Source: Acidibrevibacterium fodinaquatile | GTDB lineage: Bacteria; Pseudomonadota; Alphaproteobacteria; Acetobacterales; Acetobacteraceae | Length of the DNA stretch: 64,000 bases | Reading direction: 5' to 3' | NCBI RefSeq assembly: GCF_003352165.1 | Contig: NZ_CP029176.1 | Coordinates: 434,001 to 498,000, forward strand | Shown here: positions 47,585 through 56,892 of the stretch, piece after piece | Numbering within the stretch: position 1 is the stretch's first letter | Layout: every line of letters begins with the position of its first letter | Position numbers and translations under genes: made by a program | The notes under the pieces: generated by a model | What the model saw: the letters and a program-made list of their open reading frames with translations, nothing else | Databases searched by the model: none | Told to the model about the DNA's origin: nothing

Positions 47585-48241
47585 ATGACCAGGACGCTCC
47601 GCATCATCCGCTGGACCACGCTCGGCGTGATCGTGCTGCTGGCACTCGGGATAGTGGTTCTGGAATTCGGCTCGGGCGGCGGCATAGGCGGGCTGATCCG
47701 GCCGGCCACTGAAGATGCGTCAGCAGGAACGGCCTCCATTCCGGCGGGCGTGTCGATCGGCGGCCCGTTCCATCTGACCGACGACAAGGGCCACACTGTC
47801 ACCCAGGCCGACTATCGCGATCGCTGGATGCTCGTGTTCTTCGGCTATACCAACTGCCCCGACGAATGCCCGCTGACGTTGCAGAAGATGGCTGCCGCAC
47901 TCAACAAGCTCGGGCCGCTCGCCGACAGGATCGCGCCGCTGTTCATCACCGTCGATCCTGCTCGCGATACGTCCGCCCGGCTAGCATCGTACCTCGCAAA
48001 CTTCGATCCGCGGATTGTCGGCCTGACCGGCAGTGATGCGCAGATCGCCGAGGCGGCCAAGGCATATCGGGTGTACTACGCGCCGGCGCGGCATGAGGAA
48101 TCTGGCGCCGATCTCGTCAGCCACTCGATCTTTCTGTACCTGATGGACCCGACTGGGAAGTTCAGCGCGCTGCTCCCGTCGGATGTCGATGCCGACAAGC
48201 TGGCTGCCATGCTGCGAGCAAAGCTGAAGGCGACGCCTTGA
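47585..48241 (+). CDS. SCO1/SenC family copper chaperone
   Basis: 218 aa: an N-terminal membrane anchor (IIRWTTLGVIVLLALGIVVLEF), then the SCO thioredoxin fold with the copper Cys pair in GYTNCPDECPLTLQKM and the distant His in DLVSHSIFLYLMD. SCO proteins load copper into the CuA site of cytochrome oxidase or act as periplasmic thiol and copper shuttles. Last plus-strand gene of this run; it ends just before the broken merR. Confidence 0.9.
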   Translation: MTRTLRIIRWTTLGVIVLLALGIVVLEFGSGGGIGGLIRPATEDASAGTASIPAGVSIGGPFHLTDDKGHTVTQADYRDRWMLVFFGYTNCPDECPLTLQKMAAALNKLGPLADRIAPLFITVDPARDTSARLASYLANFDPRIVGLTGSDAQIAEAAKAYRVYYAPARHEESGADLVSHSIFLYLMDPTGKFSALLPSDVDADKLAAMLRAKLKATP

Positions 48242-48487
48242 GCGCGCGAGAGCTATAGCCCAGTCCCGCCATGTCCTTCGTGCAGGCAATGCGCGTGCGA
48301 CTGGTCGGCCAGCACCTCGATGACGTGGCATTCCGCCACGCGCCCGCGGCCGCACACGGCGACCATGCGCGCGAGTTCCGCCTCCAGCGTCCGCAGGCGA
48401 GCGATGCGGCTGCGCACCGCCGCCAGGTGCTCGCTGGCGATCGCATCCACCTCGGCGCAGGGCGCTGCGGATCGTCCGCCAGCGCTA

Positions 48488-49542
48488 GAGCGGTTTCACG
48501 GTGACCGTCTGTAGCCTGCGGCGGCGAGATAGTTACGGCACTCGTTTGGGGCGAAGTGGGCGAGGCAGTTGCCGATGGTTTGCCAGAGGGTGTCGTGCTG
48601 ACGCGGCGCGGCGCTTCGGACGAGGTGCTTGAGTTTGGCGAACACCTGCTCGATGGGGTTCAGGTCGGGGCTGTAAGGCGGCAGGAAGAGCAGGCTGGCG
48701 CCACGCGCCTCGATCGCCTCGCGGACACCGCTGACCTTGTGACTGCCGAGATTGTCGGCGACGACGACGTCACCGGGCGCGAGCGTTGGTGCGAGGAACT
48801 GCTCGATGTAGGCGCGGAAGCTGCGGCCGTTGATCGCACCGTCGAGCACCAACGGGGCGACGATCCGATCGTGACGCAGGCCGGCGAGGAAGGTGCTGGT
48901 CTTCCAATGGCCGTGCGGTACCGCGGCCACCAAGCGCTGACCGCGCGGGGCGCGGCCGCGCAGCCGGGTCATGTTCGTCTTGGTCCAGGTTTCGTCGAGA
49001 AAGACCAGCCGATCCGGGCTCAGCCGTCGCTGCAGGTCACGCCACTGTCGGCGGGCTTCGGCGACATCGGCGCGGGCTTGCTCGGCAGCATGGAGCGTCT
49101 TTTTTTCAGCGTCAGCCCGAGCCGGGCGAGGGTGTTCCACATCAGGCCCATGCTCGCCGTCGTCCCATGTGCCTCGCGCAACCACGCCCGTAGCTCGTTG
49201 AGCGTCGCGTCAGGGCGCTCACGAACATGGGCAGCGATGGCGTCGTGCAGCCCGGCGAGTTGTCGCTGCATCCGGCAGCGTTGCGGCCGCGCCGTCATCT
49301 CGGCAGCTCGATCACGCCGCTGCCGCGCCTTCACCACGTAGGACACGCTGACGCCGAAGCGCTCGGCCGTCTCACGCGCGCTGCCAGAGGCCGATAACAC
49401 CCGCAGCCGTAGGTCCGTCGAGTACGCCTGCCCGTTCCGCCACGCCATCTTATGCCTCCGGTCCATGCCGGAGACCCATGAATCACAGAATAGCCCCGCG
49501 CCGGAACCCCCAGCCGCGATTCAGGTCACCATGAAACCGCTC
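48488..49542 (-). mobile_element. IS630-family element in merR copy 1
   Basis: 1,055 bp with 20-bp inverted ends AGAGCGGTTTCACGGTGACC and AGAGCGGTTTCATGGTGACC (preceded by G at the tip on each side), one mismatch, flanked by TA duplications at 48486-48487 and 49543-49544. Different from the IS630 element in repA: shorter, two-frame transposase. Confidence 0.9.
48496..49466 (-). CDS. IS630 transposase, two frames with A7 slip site
   Basis: Frame 1 (49466 to about 49100) has the helix-turn-helix (YSTDLRLRVLSASGSARETAERFGVSVSYVVKARQRR) and runs to GLTLKKRRS. Frame 2 (from about 49100 to 48496) has the DDE core: LVFLDETWTKTNMTRLRG, VVVADNLGSHKVSGV, LLFLPPYSPDLNPIEQVFAKLKHLV. A run of seven A (49100-49106 on the minus strand) allows a -1 shift that joins TLKK to KTLHAAEQARADVA, as in many IS630 elements. 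The fused product is the active transposase. Confidence 0.85.
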
Positions 49543-49897
49543 TAGCAGCGCCCGCACATCCTCCAGCGGAAAGCCAAGTTCGCGGGCGTGGCGGATGAAG
49601 GCGAGGCGGTCGAGATGGGTCCGGGTATAGAGGCGATGCCCACCTGCCGTCCGCACGGGTGCGGGCATGATCCCGTCGCGCTCGTACCAGCGGATCGTCT
49701 CGACCTTCGTGCCGGTCTGCCGAGCCAGATCGCCGATCGCATAGACCGCACCGCTCATCGTCGCGTTCCTCGCGCTGTGGCCACTCCCAGCAGTGCGGCC
49801 ATCGCGATCACGCCCTTCGTTGTGTTCATCTGAGCCAGTTTGGAACTCCATCATGTGGCCTTCCTGATCTGCGGCGAGGGAGGGTGACGCGCCGTTC

Positions 49898-52800
49898 TCA
49901 CTCGGCAGGAAGTGCCGCCTGCTTACGAGCAGGGGCAGGTGCTTCGACGCGGTGAGGCAGCCGCCATCCTTTGACGATCGCGTAGATCGCAGGGATGACG
50001 AGGAGGGTGAGGAGGGTGGACGAGACCATCCCTCCCACCATGGGGACGGCGATGCGCCGCATGACCTCCGAACCGGTGCCGGTGCTCCACAGGATAGGCA
50101 ACAGCCCCGCCATGATCGCCACGACCGTCATCATCTTCGGCCGCACCCGCTCCACGGCGCCGTGCATGATGGCCCGGCGCAGGTCGGCGCGGCTGAGCGG
50201 TACCCCTTCGAGCAATCGCTGCTGCCTGATCTCGGCAAGCGCGTGGTCGAGGTAGATCAGCATGACCACACCGGTCTCCGCCGCGACACCAGCAAGCGCG
50301 ATGAAGCCGACGGCGACAGCGACACTCATGTTGTAGCCCAACAGCCACATCAGCCACGCGCCACCGACGAGTGCAAAGGGCACGGAAAGCATCACAATAA
50401 ACGTCTCCGTCAGCCGTCCGAAGTTGAGGAACAGCAGTACCATGATCACCACCAGTGTCGCCGGAACCACGATCTTCAGCTTGGCTTCGGCGCGCTGGAG
50501 GTACTCGAACTGGCCGCTCCATTCGATGTGATAGCCCGCCGGCATCTTCACCTGCTCGGCCACCTTGCGCGACGCCTCGGCGACGTAGCCGCCAAGATCG
50601 CGCCCTTGGAGGTCGACATAGATGTAGGCGACGGGCTGCGCGTTCTCCGTGCGGATGCTCGGCGGACCTGTGGTGACGTGGATGCTGGCGACTTGGCCAA
50701 GCGGGACCATGGCGCCCCCCATCGTCGGGACCAGGACTTGGTTCGCGATGGCCCTGGGGTCGTCGCGCAGGCCGCGCGGGTAGCGCACGTTCACGCCGTA
50801 GCGCTCGCGGCCCTCGACTGTCGTGGTGACCGTCTCGCCGCCGAGGGCGGTCGCCACCACCTTCTGCACGTCTTCCACCGACAGGCCGTAGCGGGCAGCG
50901 GCCTGTCGGTCCGGTTCGATCTCGACGTAGTGCCCACCCTCCAGCCGCTCAGCGAAGGCGCTCGTAGTGCCGGGCACGTCATGAACGACATGTTCGACCT
51001 CCGTCGCCAGACGCTCCAGCTCATGCAGGTCCGGGCCGAACACCTTCACGCCGACCGGGGTGCGGATGCCGGTCGAGAGCATGTCGATGCGCGCCTTGAT
51101 CGGCATGGTCCAGGCGTTGCTGACACCGGGGAACTGCAAGGCCGCGTTCATCTTGGCGATGAGCTGGTCGAGCGTCTTGCCCGCTGGCCACTCGCTCGGG
51201 GGTTTCAGGTTGACGACCGTCTCGCTCATTTCGACCGGTGCCGGATCTGTCGCCGTCATCGCGCGGCCTGCCTTGCCGAACACGGACTCGACCTCGGGAA
51301 ACGACTTGATGATACGATCCTGAGTTTGCAGGAGCTCGGCGGCCTTGGTGACGGACAGACCCGGTAGGGTCACCGGCATGAACAGCAGCGTCCCCTCGTT
51401 GAGGCTCGGCATGAACTCGCTGCCGAGCTGCAAGGCGGGCCACACCGTGGCACCCAGGATAGCGATGGCGGCGACCACGGTGAGTGCCGGAATACGGAGG
51501 ACGAGGCGGATCACCGGGCGGTAGAGCCAGATCAGCGCCCTGTTGATGGGGTTTTTCGCCTCGGGAATGATGTGTCCGCGCACGAAGAACAGCATCAACA
51601 CCGGCACGAGCGTGATTGAAAGGAGAGCGCCGCCGGCCATTGCGAAGGTCTTGGTGTAGGCGAGCGGCTTGAACAGCCGCCCCTCCTGGTCCTCGAGCGC
51701 GAACACCGGCAGGAACGCAGCGACGATCACCAGCAGGCTGAAGAATAGCGAGGGACCGACTTCCTTGGCGGCGGCGATCAGCGCCGGGCCGCGCGGTTCA
51801 CCGGGCTTGAGTCGCTCGACGTGCTTGTGGGCATTCTCGATCATGACGATCGCCGCGTCCACCATCGCGCCGAGAGCAATGGCGATACCGCCCAAGCTCA
51901 TGATGTTGGAGCCGATGCCGAGCGCGTACATTCCTATGAAGGCCATCAATATGCCGATCGGCAGCGTCAGGATCGCCACCAACGCGCTGCGGAAATGCAG
52001 CAGGAAGATCACGCACACGGCGGCGACGATCAGGCTTTCCTCCACAAGCGTGTGCTTGAGCGTGTGGATGGCGCCGTCGATGAGTTGAGAGCGGTCGTAG
52101 ACGGGCGCGATCGAGACGCCCTGTGGCAGGCCCGGCTTTATCTCCGCCAGCTTGGCCTTGATGTTGTTGATGGTCGTCAACGCATCCGCGCCGTCCCGCT
52201 TCAAGGCGATACCGCCGACCACCTCGCCGGTGCCGTTCATCTCGGCGATGCCGCGCCGCTCGTCCGGGCCGAGCTCGATCCGCGCCACGTCCTTCAGCAG
52301 CACGGGCGTGCCGGAGCCGCTCGGATCGGCCTTTAGCACGACGTTACCGAGGTCCTTCATGTTGCGCAGATAGCCCCGACCGCGGACCATGTACTCGGTC
52401 TCGCTCATCTCGATCGTGCGGCCGCCTACGTCGTTGTTGCTCGCCCGGATCGCGTCCGACACGCGGTCGAGAGGAATGCCGAACGCTTGCAGCTTTCTTG
52501 GATCGACGACGACCTGATATTGCTTTTCGAAGCCGCCGACGCTGGCGACCTCAGACACGCCTTTCGCCGTCACGAGATCATAGCGTACGATCCAGTCCTG
52601 AATGCTGCGCAACTCGGCCAAAGTGCGCTGCGCCCCGAGGACGACGTACTCGTATACCCAGCCAACACCGCTCGCATCCGGCCCGAGCGCGGGTGTCACG
52701 CCCGCTGGCAGGCGCTTGGCAGCGAAGTTCAGGTATTCCAGGACACGCGAGCGCGCCCAGTACAGGTCGGTGCCGTCGTCAAACACGACGTAGACGAACG

Positions 52801-53071
52801 AAAGTCCGAAGTCGGAGAACCCGCGCACGACTTTGGCATGCGGTACCGCCAACAGTGCCGTGGTCAGAGGATAGGTGACCTGATCCTCGACCACCTGCGG
52901 CGCCTGGCCCGGGTACTCGGTATAGACGATGACCTGAGTGTCCGAGAGATCAGGGAGAGCGTCGAGCGGCGTGTTGGCGATCGACCACACGCCAATACCA
53001 ACCACAAAAAAAGTCGCGAGCAGCACCAAAATCTTATTGATCGCACAAAGGTCGATGAGGCGGCCGATCAT
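49898..53071 (-). CDS. cusA: CusA-type heavy-metal RND efflux pump
   Basis: 1,057 aa inner-membrane RND protein. TM1 region MIGRLIDLCAINKILVLLATFFVVGIGVWS, then TPLDALPDLSDTQVIVYTEYPGQAPQVVEDQVTYPL, proton-relay region GGIAIALGAMVDAAIVMIENAHKHVE and the C-terminal repeat ALAGVAAETGVVMLIYLDHAL. Met and other residues along the porter domain fit Cu/Ag (CusA) better than Zn (CzcA), supported by the copper neighbours. The start overlaps the adaptor gene stop by 4 nt. Complete, no lesions. Confidence 0.9.
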   Translation of the reverse strand: MIGRLIDLCAINKILVLLATFFVVGIGVWSIANTPLDALPDLSDTQVIVYTEYPGQAPQVVEDQVTYPLTTALLAVPHAKVVRGFSDFGLSFVYVVFDDGTDLYWARSRVLEYLNFAAKRLPAGVTPALGPDASGVGWVYEYVVLGAQRTLAELRSIQDWIVRYDLVTAKGVSEVASVGGFEKQYQVVVDPRKLQAFGIPLDRVSDAIRASNNDVGGRTIEMSETEYMVRGRGYLRNMKDLGNVVLKADPSGSGTPVLLKDVARIELGPDERRGIAEMNGTGEVVGGIALKRDGADALTTINNIKAKLAEIKPGLPQGVSIAPVYDRSQLIDGAIHTLKHTLVEESLIVAAVCVIFLLHFRSALVAILTLPIGILMAFIGMYALGIGSNIMSLGGIAIALGAMVDAAIVMIENAHKHVERLKPGEPRGPALIAAAKEVGPSLFFSLLVIVAAFLPVFALEDQEGRLFKPLAYTKTFAMAGGALLSITLVPVLMLFFVRGHIIPEAKNPINRALIWLYRPVIRLVLRIPALTVVAAIAILGATVWPALQLGSEFMPSLNEGTLLFMPVTLPGLSVTKAAELLQTQDRIIKSFPEVESVFGKAGRAMTATDPAPVEMSETVVNLKPPSEWPAGKTLDQLIAKMNAALQFPGVSNAWTMPIKARIDMLSTGIRTPVGVKVFGPDLHELERLATEVEHVVHDVPGTTSAFAERLEGGHYVEIEPDRQAAARYGLSVEDVQKVVATALGGETVTTTVEGRERYGVNVRYPRGLRDDPRAIANQVLVPTMGGAMVPLGQVASIHVTTGPPSIRTENAQPVAYIYVDLQGRDLGGYVAEASRKVAEQVKMPAGYHIEWSGQFEYLQRAEAKLKIVVPATLVVIMVLLFLNFGRLTETFIVMLSVPFALVGGAWLMWLLGYNMSVAVAVGFIALAGVAAETGVVMLIYLDHALAEIRQQRLLEGVPLSRADLRRAIMHGAVERVRPKMMTVVAIMAGLLPILWSTGTGSEVMRRIAVPMVGGMVSSTLLTLLVIPAIYAIVKGWRLPHRVEAPAPARKQAALPAE

Positions 53072-54444
53072 GGGGTGGCTCCCTGCTGAGTGGGCTTCGT
53101 CTTGTCGCCGTCCGCAAAACCCTGCAGCGCGGCCCGCAGGTTGCTCTCAGCGTCGATCAGGAAGTTGGCGCCGACCACGACGCGATCGCCCGGCTTGATG
53201 CCGCCGAGAACCTGCACCCAGTCGTCGCCGTGTACGCCGAGCTGCACCGGCCTCGGCTCAAACCGACCTTCACCGCGCGCAACCAGCACGATTTGCCTCG
53301 TGCCACTGTCGAGAACGGCGGAGTTGGGCACCGACAGCACCGGTTCGCCCGCCGCTGCCGCGTCAATCTGCACGTTTGCGAACATCGCGGCGCGCAGCGC
53401 GCCGTCGGGATTGGGGAGCACGATGCGCACGCGGGCCGTGCGGGTCTCGGCAGACAACGTCGGATAGATAAAATCGACGCGACCCTCGAAGGTTCGGCCT
53501 GGGAACGCGACGAAGGTTGCGCGCGCACCCTCTCCGGGTACGATCGCACCCAAATCCTGCTCCTGTACTTGCGCGATCAGCCACAGGTTCGACAGGTCGG
53601 CGGTCTTGTAGAGCGCTTCCCCGGCGTCCACCCGCATGCCTTGCTGAACGGGCTTATCGATGACGACGCCGTCGGCCTGGGCCATGACGGCGATACGCCG
53701 GGCTGGCCGACCAGACCGGCGCAAGCGTGCAATTTCATCGTCCGGAATGTCGAGGGCACGCAGGCGCTGGACGGACGCTGCGCCCACGGCGCCCCCCATA
53801 CGGGCAGCAACGAGATACTCGTCCTCGGACGCGACCATCTCGGGCGAATAGATCTCGGCCAGGACCTGGCCGCGCTTGACCGGATCACCGGTCGCAGCCA
53901 CGGCGAGGTGCTCAAGCCAGCCCGGCACGCGCGTCGTGACCGTCACCAGGTGCCGCTCGTCGAACTGCAGGATTCCAGTCGCGCGAACGCTGCGTGCGCT
54001 GGCCGGTCGCATCTCGGCCGCTTCAGTGCGCACGCCGAGGGTTTGCAAGCGGCCGGGTGTGATCCGGACAGTACCGGGTGGGTCGTCCTGGGTATCCTCG
54101 TCGGCATAGACGGGCAAGTAGTCCATGCCCATCGAGTCCTTCTTGGGCTTGGGCGAGGTGTCCGGCAGCCCCATGGGATTGCGATAGTAAAGAACGCGGT
54201 GATCCCGGCCGCCGGCCGGTTTTGCGGGTGCTGCCGGTTCGGCCGCCGCCTGCGGAGCCGGGCCATCCTCGAACACCGGTTTGTAGTCCCGCCCGTCTGC
54301 CGTCCTCTTGGGGCCGTCAGCGTAGAACGGCTTACCGTCAGGGTCCTGGTAGAACAGCGGTTGGCGGGGGGTATCATCAGCGCGAGCAAAGCCGACAATG
54401 GCCAAGCCGATCAGTGTCAACGCCAGAAACAAATGCCGCATCAC
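53068..54444 (-). CDS. cusB: CusB-type periplasmic adaptor
   Basis: 458 aa membrane-fusion protein. Signal peptide MMRHLFLALTLIGLAIVGFARA, then an extended N-terminus with a heavy-metal-binding box (YYRNPMGLPDTSPKPKKDSMGMDYLPVY, the M/P-rich pattern that passes Cu to CusA), followed by barrel-sandwich and beta-barrel domains (TTRVPGWLEHLAVAATGDPVKRGQVLAEIYSPEM, DGVVIDKPVQQGMRVDAGEALYKTADLSNLWL). It links CusA to the outer-membrane channel. 4-nt overlaps with both neighbours. Confidence 0.9.
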   Translation of the reverse strand: MMRHLFLALTLIGLAIVGFARADDTPRQPLFYQDPDGKPFYADGPKRTADGRDYKPVFEDGPAPQAAAEPAAPAKPAGGRDHRVLYYRNPMGLPDTSPKPKKDSMGMDYLPVYADEDTQDDPPGTVRITPGRLQTLGVRTEAAEMRPASARSVRATGILQFDERHLVTVTTRVPGWLEHLAVAATGDPVKRGQVLAEIYSPEMVASEDEYLVAARMGGAVGAASVQRLRALDIPDDEIARLRRSGRPARRIAVMAQADGVVIDKPVQQGMRVDAGEALYKTADLSNLWLIAQVQEQDLGAIVPGEGARATFVAFPGRTFEGRVDFIYPTLSAETRTARVRIVLPNPDGALRAAMFANVQIDAAAAGEPVLSVPNSAVLDSGTRQIVLVARGEGRFEPRPVQLGVHGDDWVQVLGGIKPGDRVVVGANFLIDAESNLRAALQGFADGDKTKPTQQGATP

Positions 54445-55724
54445 AGGTCCCCACCGATCAGGCGTTCAATCGCGGCCAGCTCGACCTGCTCGTCGAGTTG
54501 CGTCTGGAGGAGCCGAAGCTCGACGTCGTGCATCTGGTGCTCGGCGGTGATGGCGGCGGTCAGCTCGCCTCTGCCCTGGCTGTAGTTGGCCAGAACTGTC
54601 TGGAAGGCAGCCCGCGCCTGCGGCATCGCCTCTTTGCGCAATAGCGCCTCCGTCGAGCGGGCTGCCCGCAGCTTGGCGACGGCCTCGCCCAGGGCGCCCT
54701 CGATCTCCAGCCGATCTGCATCGTAGCGTTGCTGCGTCGCGCCAAGCTGCGCCGCTGCCTCCCGCTGCCCGGCTGCTTCACGTCCCCAAGGGAGCGGGAT
54801 GTTAAGCCCAACCGTTGCCGCGAAACCGACCGGCTGGTTGTTGGTTTGGATCAGAGGCCCCGCGCCGATCGTCACGTCCGGATACCAGGCTTTGTCCGCG
54901 AGGGTACTGCGGGTGCGAGCCGCTTGGATCGCCGCGTTGCTTGCCGACAAGGTGGGGTTGGCCGCGCGGGCGCGATCGATCAGGGCTGCCAGAACAGGCT
55001 CCGAAGCGGGAAGGGGCTTGAGACGCTGCGGCTCAGCGAGCGGTGCATCCGCGGATCGTCCGACCAGAGTGTTCAGTCGCGCACGGGCTGCACTCTTCAC
55101 GCCCTCCAGCCTCACGGCCTCGATCTTCGCCGTCGTCTCCTCGCCGAGCGCCTGGATGACGGCAACTTGGTCGCCGCCACCCTGACCGTAGCGTGCGGAG
55201 GCTGCAGCACGCATACGTCGCCCGAGCCCCGCGATTTCCTGATTTACTGCGATGTCGCGACTGGTCAGGTAGTACTGCGCGTAGGCGACCTTGATCTTTT
55301 CGTCGAGTTCGTCCTGCGCGGCCCGCTCCCGGCCGCGGCTCGCATCGACATCGGCCATGGCTGCCTGCCGGCGCAGGCTGCGCTTGCCCCATAGTGGGAA
55401 GGCCTGGGTCAGCATCACGGTGTGCGCGCTGAAGACTCCGGGGTCCTTGTAGTAGGTATAGCTGTCGGTGATGGTCGGGTCGTCGAGCGCGTCGGCCCCC
55501 CCGGCCTTGGCGGCGGCGGCCTCCGTGTCGAGGGCCGCAGCCCGCAGTCCAGGGCTGAGGTGGCGCCCCGCACTCAGCAATCCGTCAACGGTCGTGCCTA
55601 ACAGAGCGTCTGCCGACTGGGCGTGGGCGGGTGCATAGGCAAGCAGGCCAGCCACCAGCGTTACGCCTGCGCCGAGCCGCCAACAGGCCGACATGCGCGG
55701 CCGACGAACGACAGAATGAGTCAC
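54441..55724 (-). CDS. cusC: TolC/CusC-like outer-membrane channel
   Basis: 427 aa from GTG 55724; its GTGA overlap with the stop of the upstream gene decides the start over ATG 55694. Signal peptide CWRLGAGVTLVAGLLAYAPAHA, then two OEP repeats of long helices (AKAGGADALDDPTITDSYTYYKDPG, LDEKIKVAYAQYYLTSRDIAVNQEIAGLGRRM, AAQLGATQQRYDADRLEIEGALGEAVAKLRAARS). Trimeric efflux duct for CusBA. Its first 40 residues resemble those of the next gene's product. Confidence 0.85.
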   Translation of the reverse strand: MTHSVVRRPRMSACWRLGAGVTLVAGLLAYAPAHAQSADALLGTTVDGLLSAGRHLSPGLRAAALDTEAAAAKAGGADALDDPTITDSYTYYKDPGVFSAHTVMLTQAFPLWGKRSLRRQAAMADVDASRGRERAAQDELDEKIKVAYAQYYLTSRDIAVNQEIAGLGRRMRAAASARYGQGGGDQVAVIQALGEETTAKIEAVRLEGVKSAARARLNTLVGRSADAPLAEPQRLKPLPASEPVLAALIDRARAANPTLSASNAAIQAARTRSTLADKAWYPDVTIGAGPLIQTNNQPVGFAATVGLNIPLPWGREAAGQREAAAQLGATQQRYDADRLEIEGALGEAVAKLRAARSTEALLRKEAMPQARAAFQTVLANYSQGRGELTAAITAEHQMHDVELRLLQTQLDEQVELAAIERLIGGDL

Positions 55725-56386
55725 AGCCTCGTTCCACTTTGTGAGTTCAGCACAACGCCATCGGCGGGGAGGCAGGCCTGACCGAGGCTGGTAATTTCGT
55801 CCGCAGACTCGACACCATTCGCCGCAGCGCGCATGGCGATCTGGAGGGATGGCCACACCCAATCCATCGCCGCTCTGATCACCTGTTCCATTCGCACTCG
55901 GTCCTCGTCGGCGAGTGCGCCGTCATGCTGCAGGTTCGGCAGCGTCAGCCGTGACAACATGAGGCTCAGTCCCTTCGCGATCTCAATGTGTCTGTCGGTC
56001 AGCATCACTTGAATGGACGCCTTGATAGGCTCAGAACATGTCGTCTCGCTTTCGATGCTTACTTCGACAATCACCCGATATCCGGTCTTCGCAATGCTGA
56101 AGCCAAGCGGAGCGTGATTGCCCGTCCAGCCACTTTGCTCAGCCCAATGACCGATTTCAGACAAGGTGAAGTTCATCGCCACGTCGACCGGTTCGTGCAG
56201 AGCTTCGATGGAGAATGCTGCCCTGGCTGGCACGGAGGGGGCGGTTGCGTTCAGCCAAAGGCTCGAAGCCGGCTCGCTCGCCGGGGCACCCAGCAGAGCG
56301 TCGGCTGGTTGGGCAAGCGCCGGGACACAGGCAACCAGGCTGCCCGCCAGCATCCCCGCGCCGCACTGCATCCGCTGGGCGCGCAC
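55721..56386 (-). CDS. Secreted protein with CusC-like N-terminus
   Basis: 221 aa. The signal peptide and start of the mature chain (GAGMLAGSLVACVPALAQPADALLGAPAS) parallel the CusC-like protein (GAGVTLVAGLLAYAPAHAQSADALLGTTVD). The rest is unrelated: AAFSIEALHEPVDVAMNFTLSEIGHWAEQSGWTGNHAPLGFSIAKTGYRVIVEVSIES and a helical C-terminus. I do not recognise the domain. It overlaps cusC by 4 nt and lies 1 nt from the FixH-like gene, so it is part of the operon. Confidence 0.65.
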   Translation of the reverse strand: MRAQRMQCGAGMLAGSLVACVPALAQPADALLGAPASEPASSLWLNATAPSVPARAAFSIEALHEPVDVAMNFTLSEIGHWAEQSGWTGNHAPLGFSIAKTGYRVIVEVSIESETTCSEPIKASIQVMLTDRHIEIAKGLSLMLSRLTLPNLQHDGALADEDRVRMEQVIRAAMDWVWPSLQIAMRAAANGVESADEITSLGQACLPADGVVLNSQSGTRL

Positions 56387-56387
56387 G

Positions 56388-56801
56388 TCACTTCACCAGA
56401 TCGGCGTTGACGGTACCCCGAACGGTCTCCGGCTCGCCTTGCACTTTTGCCGCCAAGTGCAGCGCCCAGGTACCGGCCATTCCCGGTTCCACCTCGAAGC
56501 TGTACACGCCGTTCTTTGCGGGCATCGCCTTTACCGGAGCGGGCATCGTTGGCATGCCGGCCGGCCCCATGTCGGCCTTACTCTCGAAAATTACGGCATC
56601 CGGCACCGGCTTGCCGTCGGCGACATGCACGAGTCGTACTCGAACTATATTCTTGCCGGCCGACACGGTTGGTTTTCCAGCCAATTCGAAGCGATAGTCG
56701 TTGGCCGCCGCGTGAGCCACGGAGATACTGATTAGACTTGCTGTCAACAGAACGCCGGCAGCAAGCACGCGGTTAGGAAAACCAGGAGTCTTGGCTGTCA
56801 T
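56388..56801 (-). CDS. FixH/YtkA-like periplasmic protein A
   Basis: 137 aa from ATG 56801 (AAGGAAA upstream). Signal peptide VLAAGVLLTASLISISVAHA, then a single Ig-like FixH/YtkA domain: YRFELAGKPTVSAGKNIVRVRLVHVADGKPVPDAVIFESKADMGPAGMPTMPAPVKAMPAKNGVYSFEVEPGMAGTWALHLAAKVQGEPETV. Methionines in AGMPTMPAPVKAM could bind Cu. Commonly found in cus operons; exact role not established. Confidence 0.75.
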   Translation of the reverse strand: MTAKTPGFPNRVLAAGVLLTASLISISVAHAAANDYRFELAGKPTVSAGKNIVRVRLVHVADGKPVPDAVIFESKADMGPAGMPTMPAPVKAMPAKNGVYSFEVEPGMAGTWALHLAAKVQGEPETVRGTVNADLVK

Positions 56802-56892
56802 TGCCCATTTCCTTGATTTGACGGTGAAGAAGAAGCGACGAGAAGGTGCCACGACCGCCGACCGCCCACACGGGAGGCGATCGTGGCATCCA

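Larger units (their letters stand above)
48253..49758 (-). pseudogene. MerR regulator, copy 1, broken twice
   Basis: The N-terminal part starts at 49758 (MSGAVYAIGDLARQTGTKVETIRWYERDGIM) and stops at RALL where an IS630 element begins. The C-terminal part (48485-48253) ends LADQSHAHCLHEGHGGTGL, nearly identical to the intact copy at 58374. Besides the IS, one base is missing in the RPC segment (the sensing Cys), shifting the frame; the remaining 449 nt plus one would equal the 450 nt of the intact copy. So this duplicate is dead. Confidence 0.88.
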
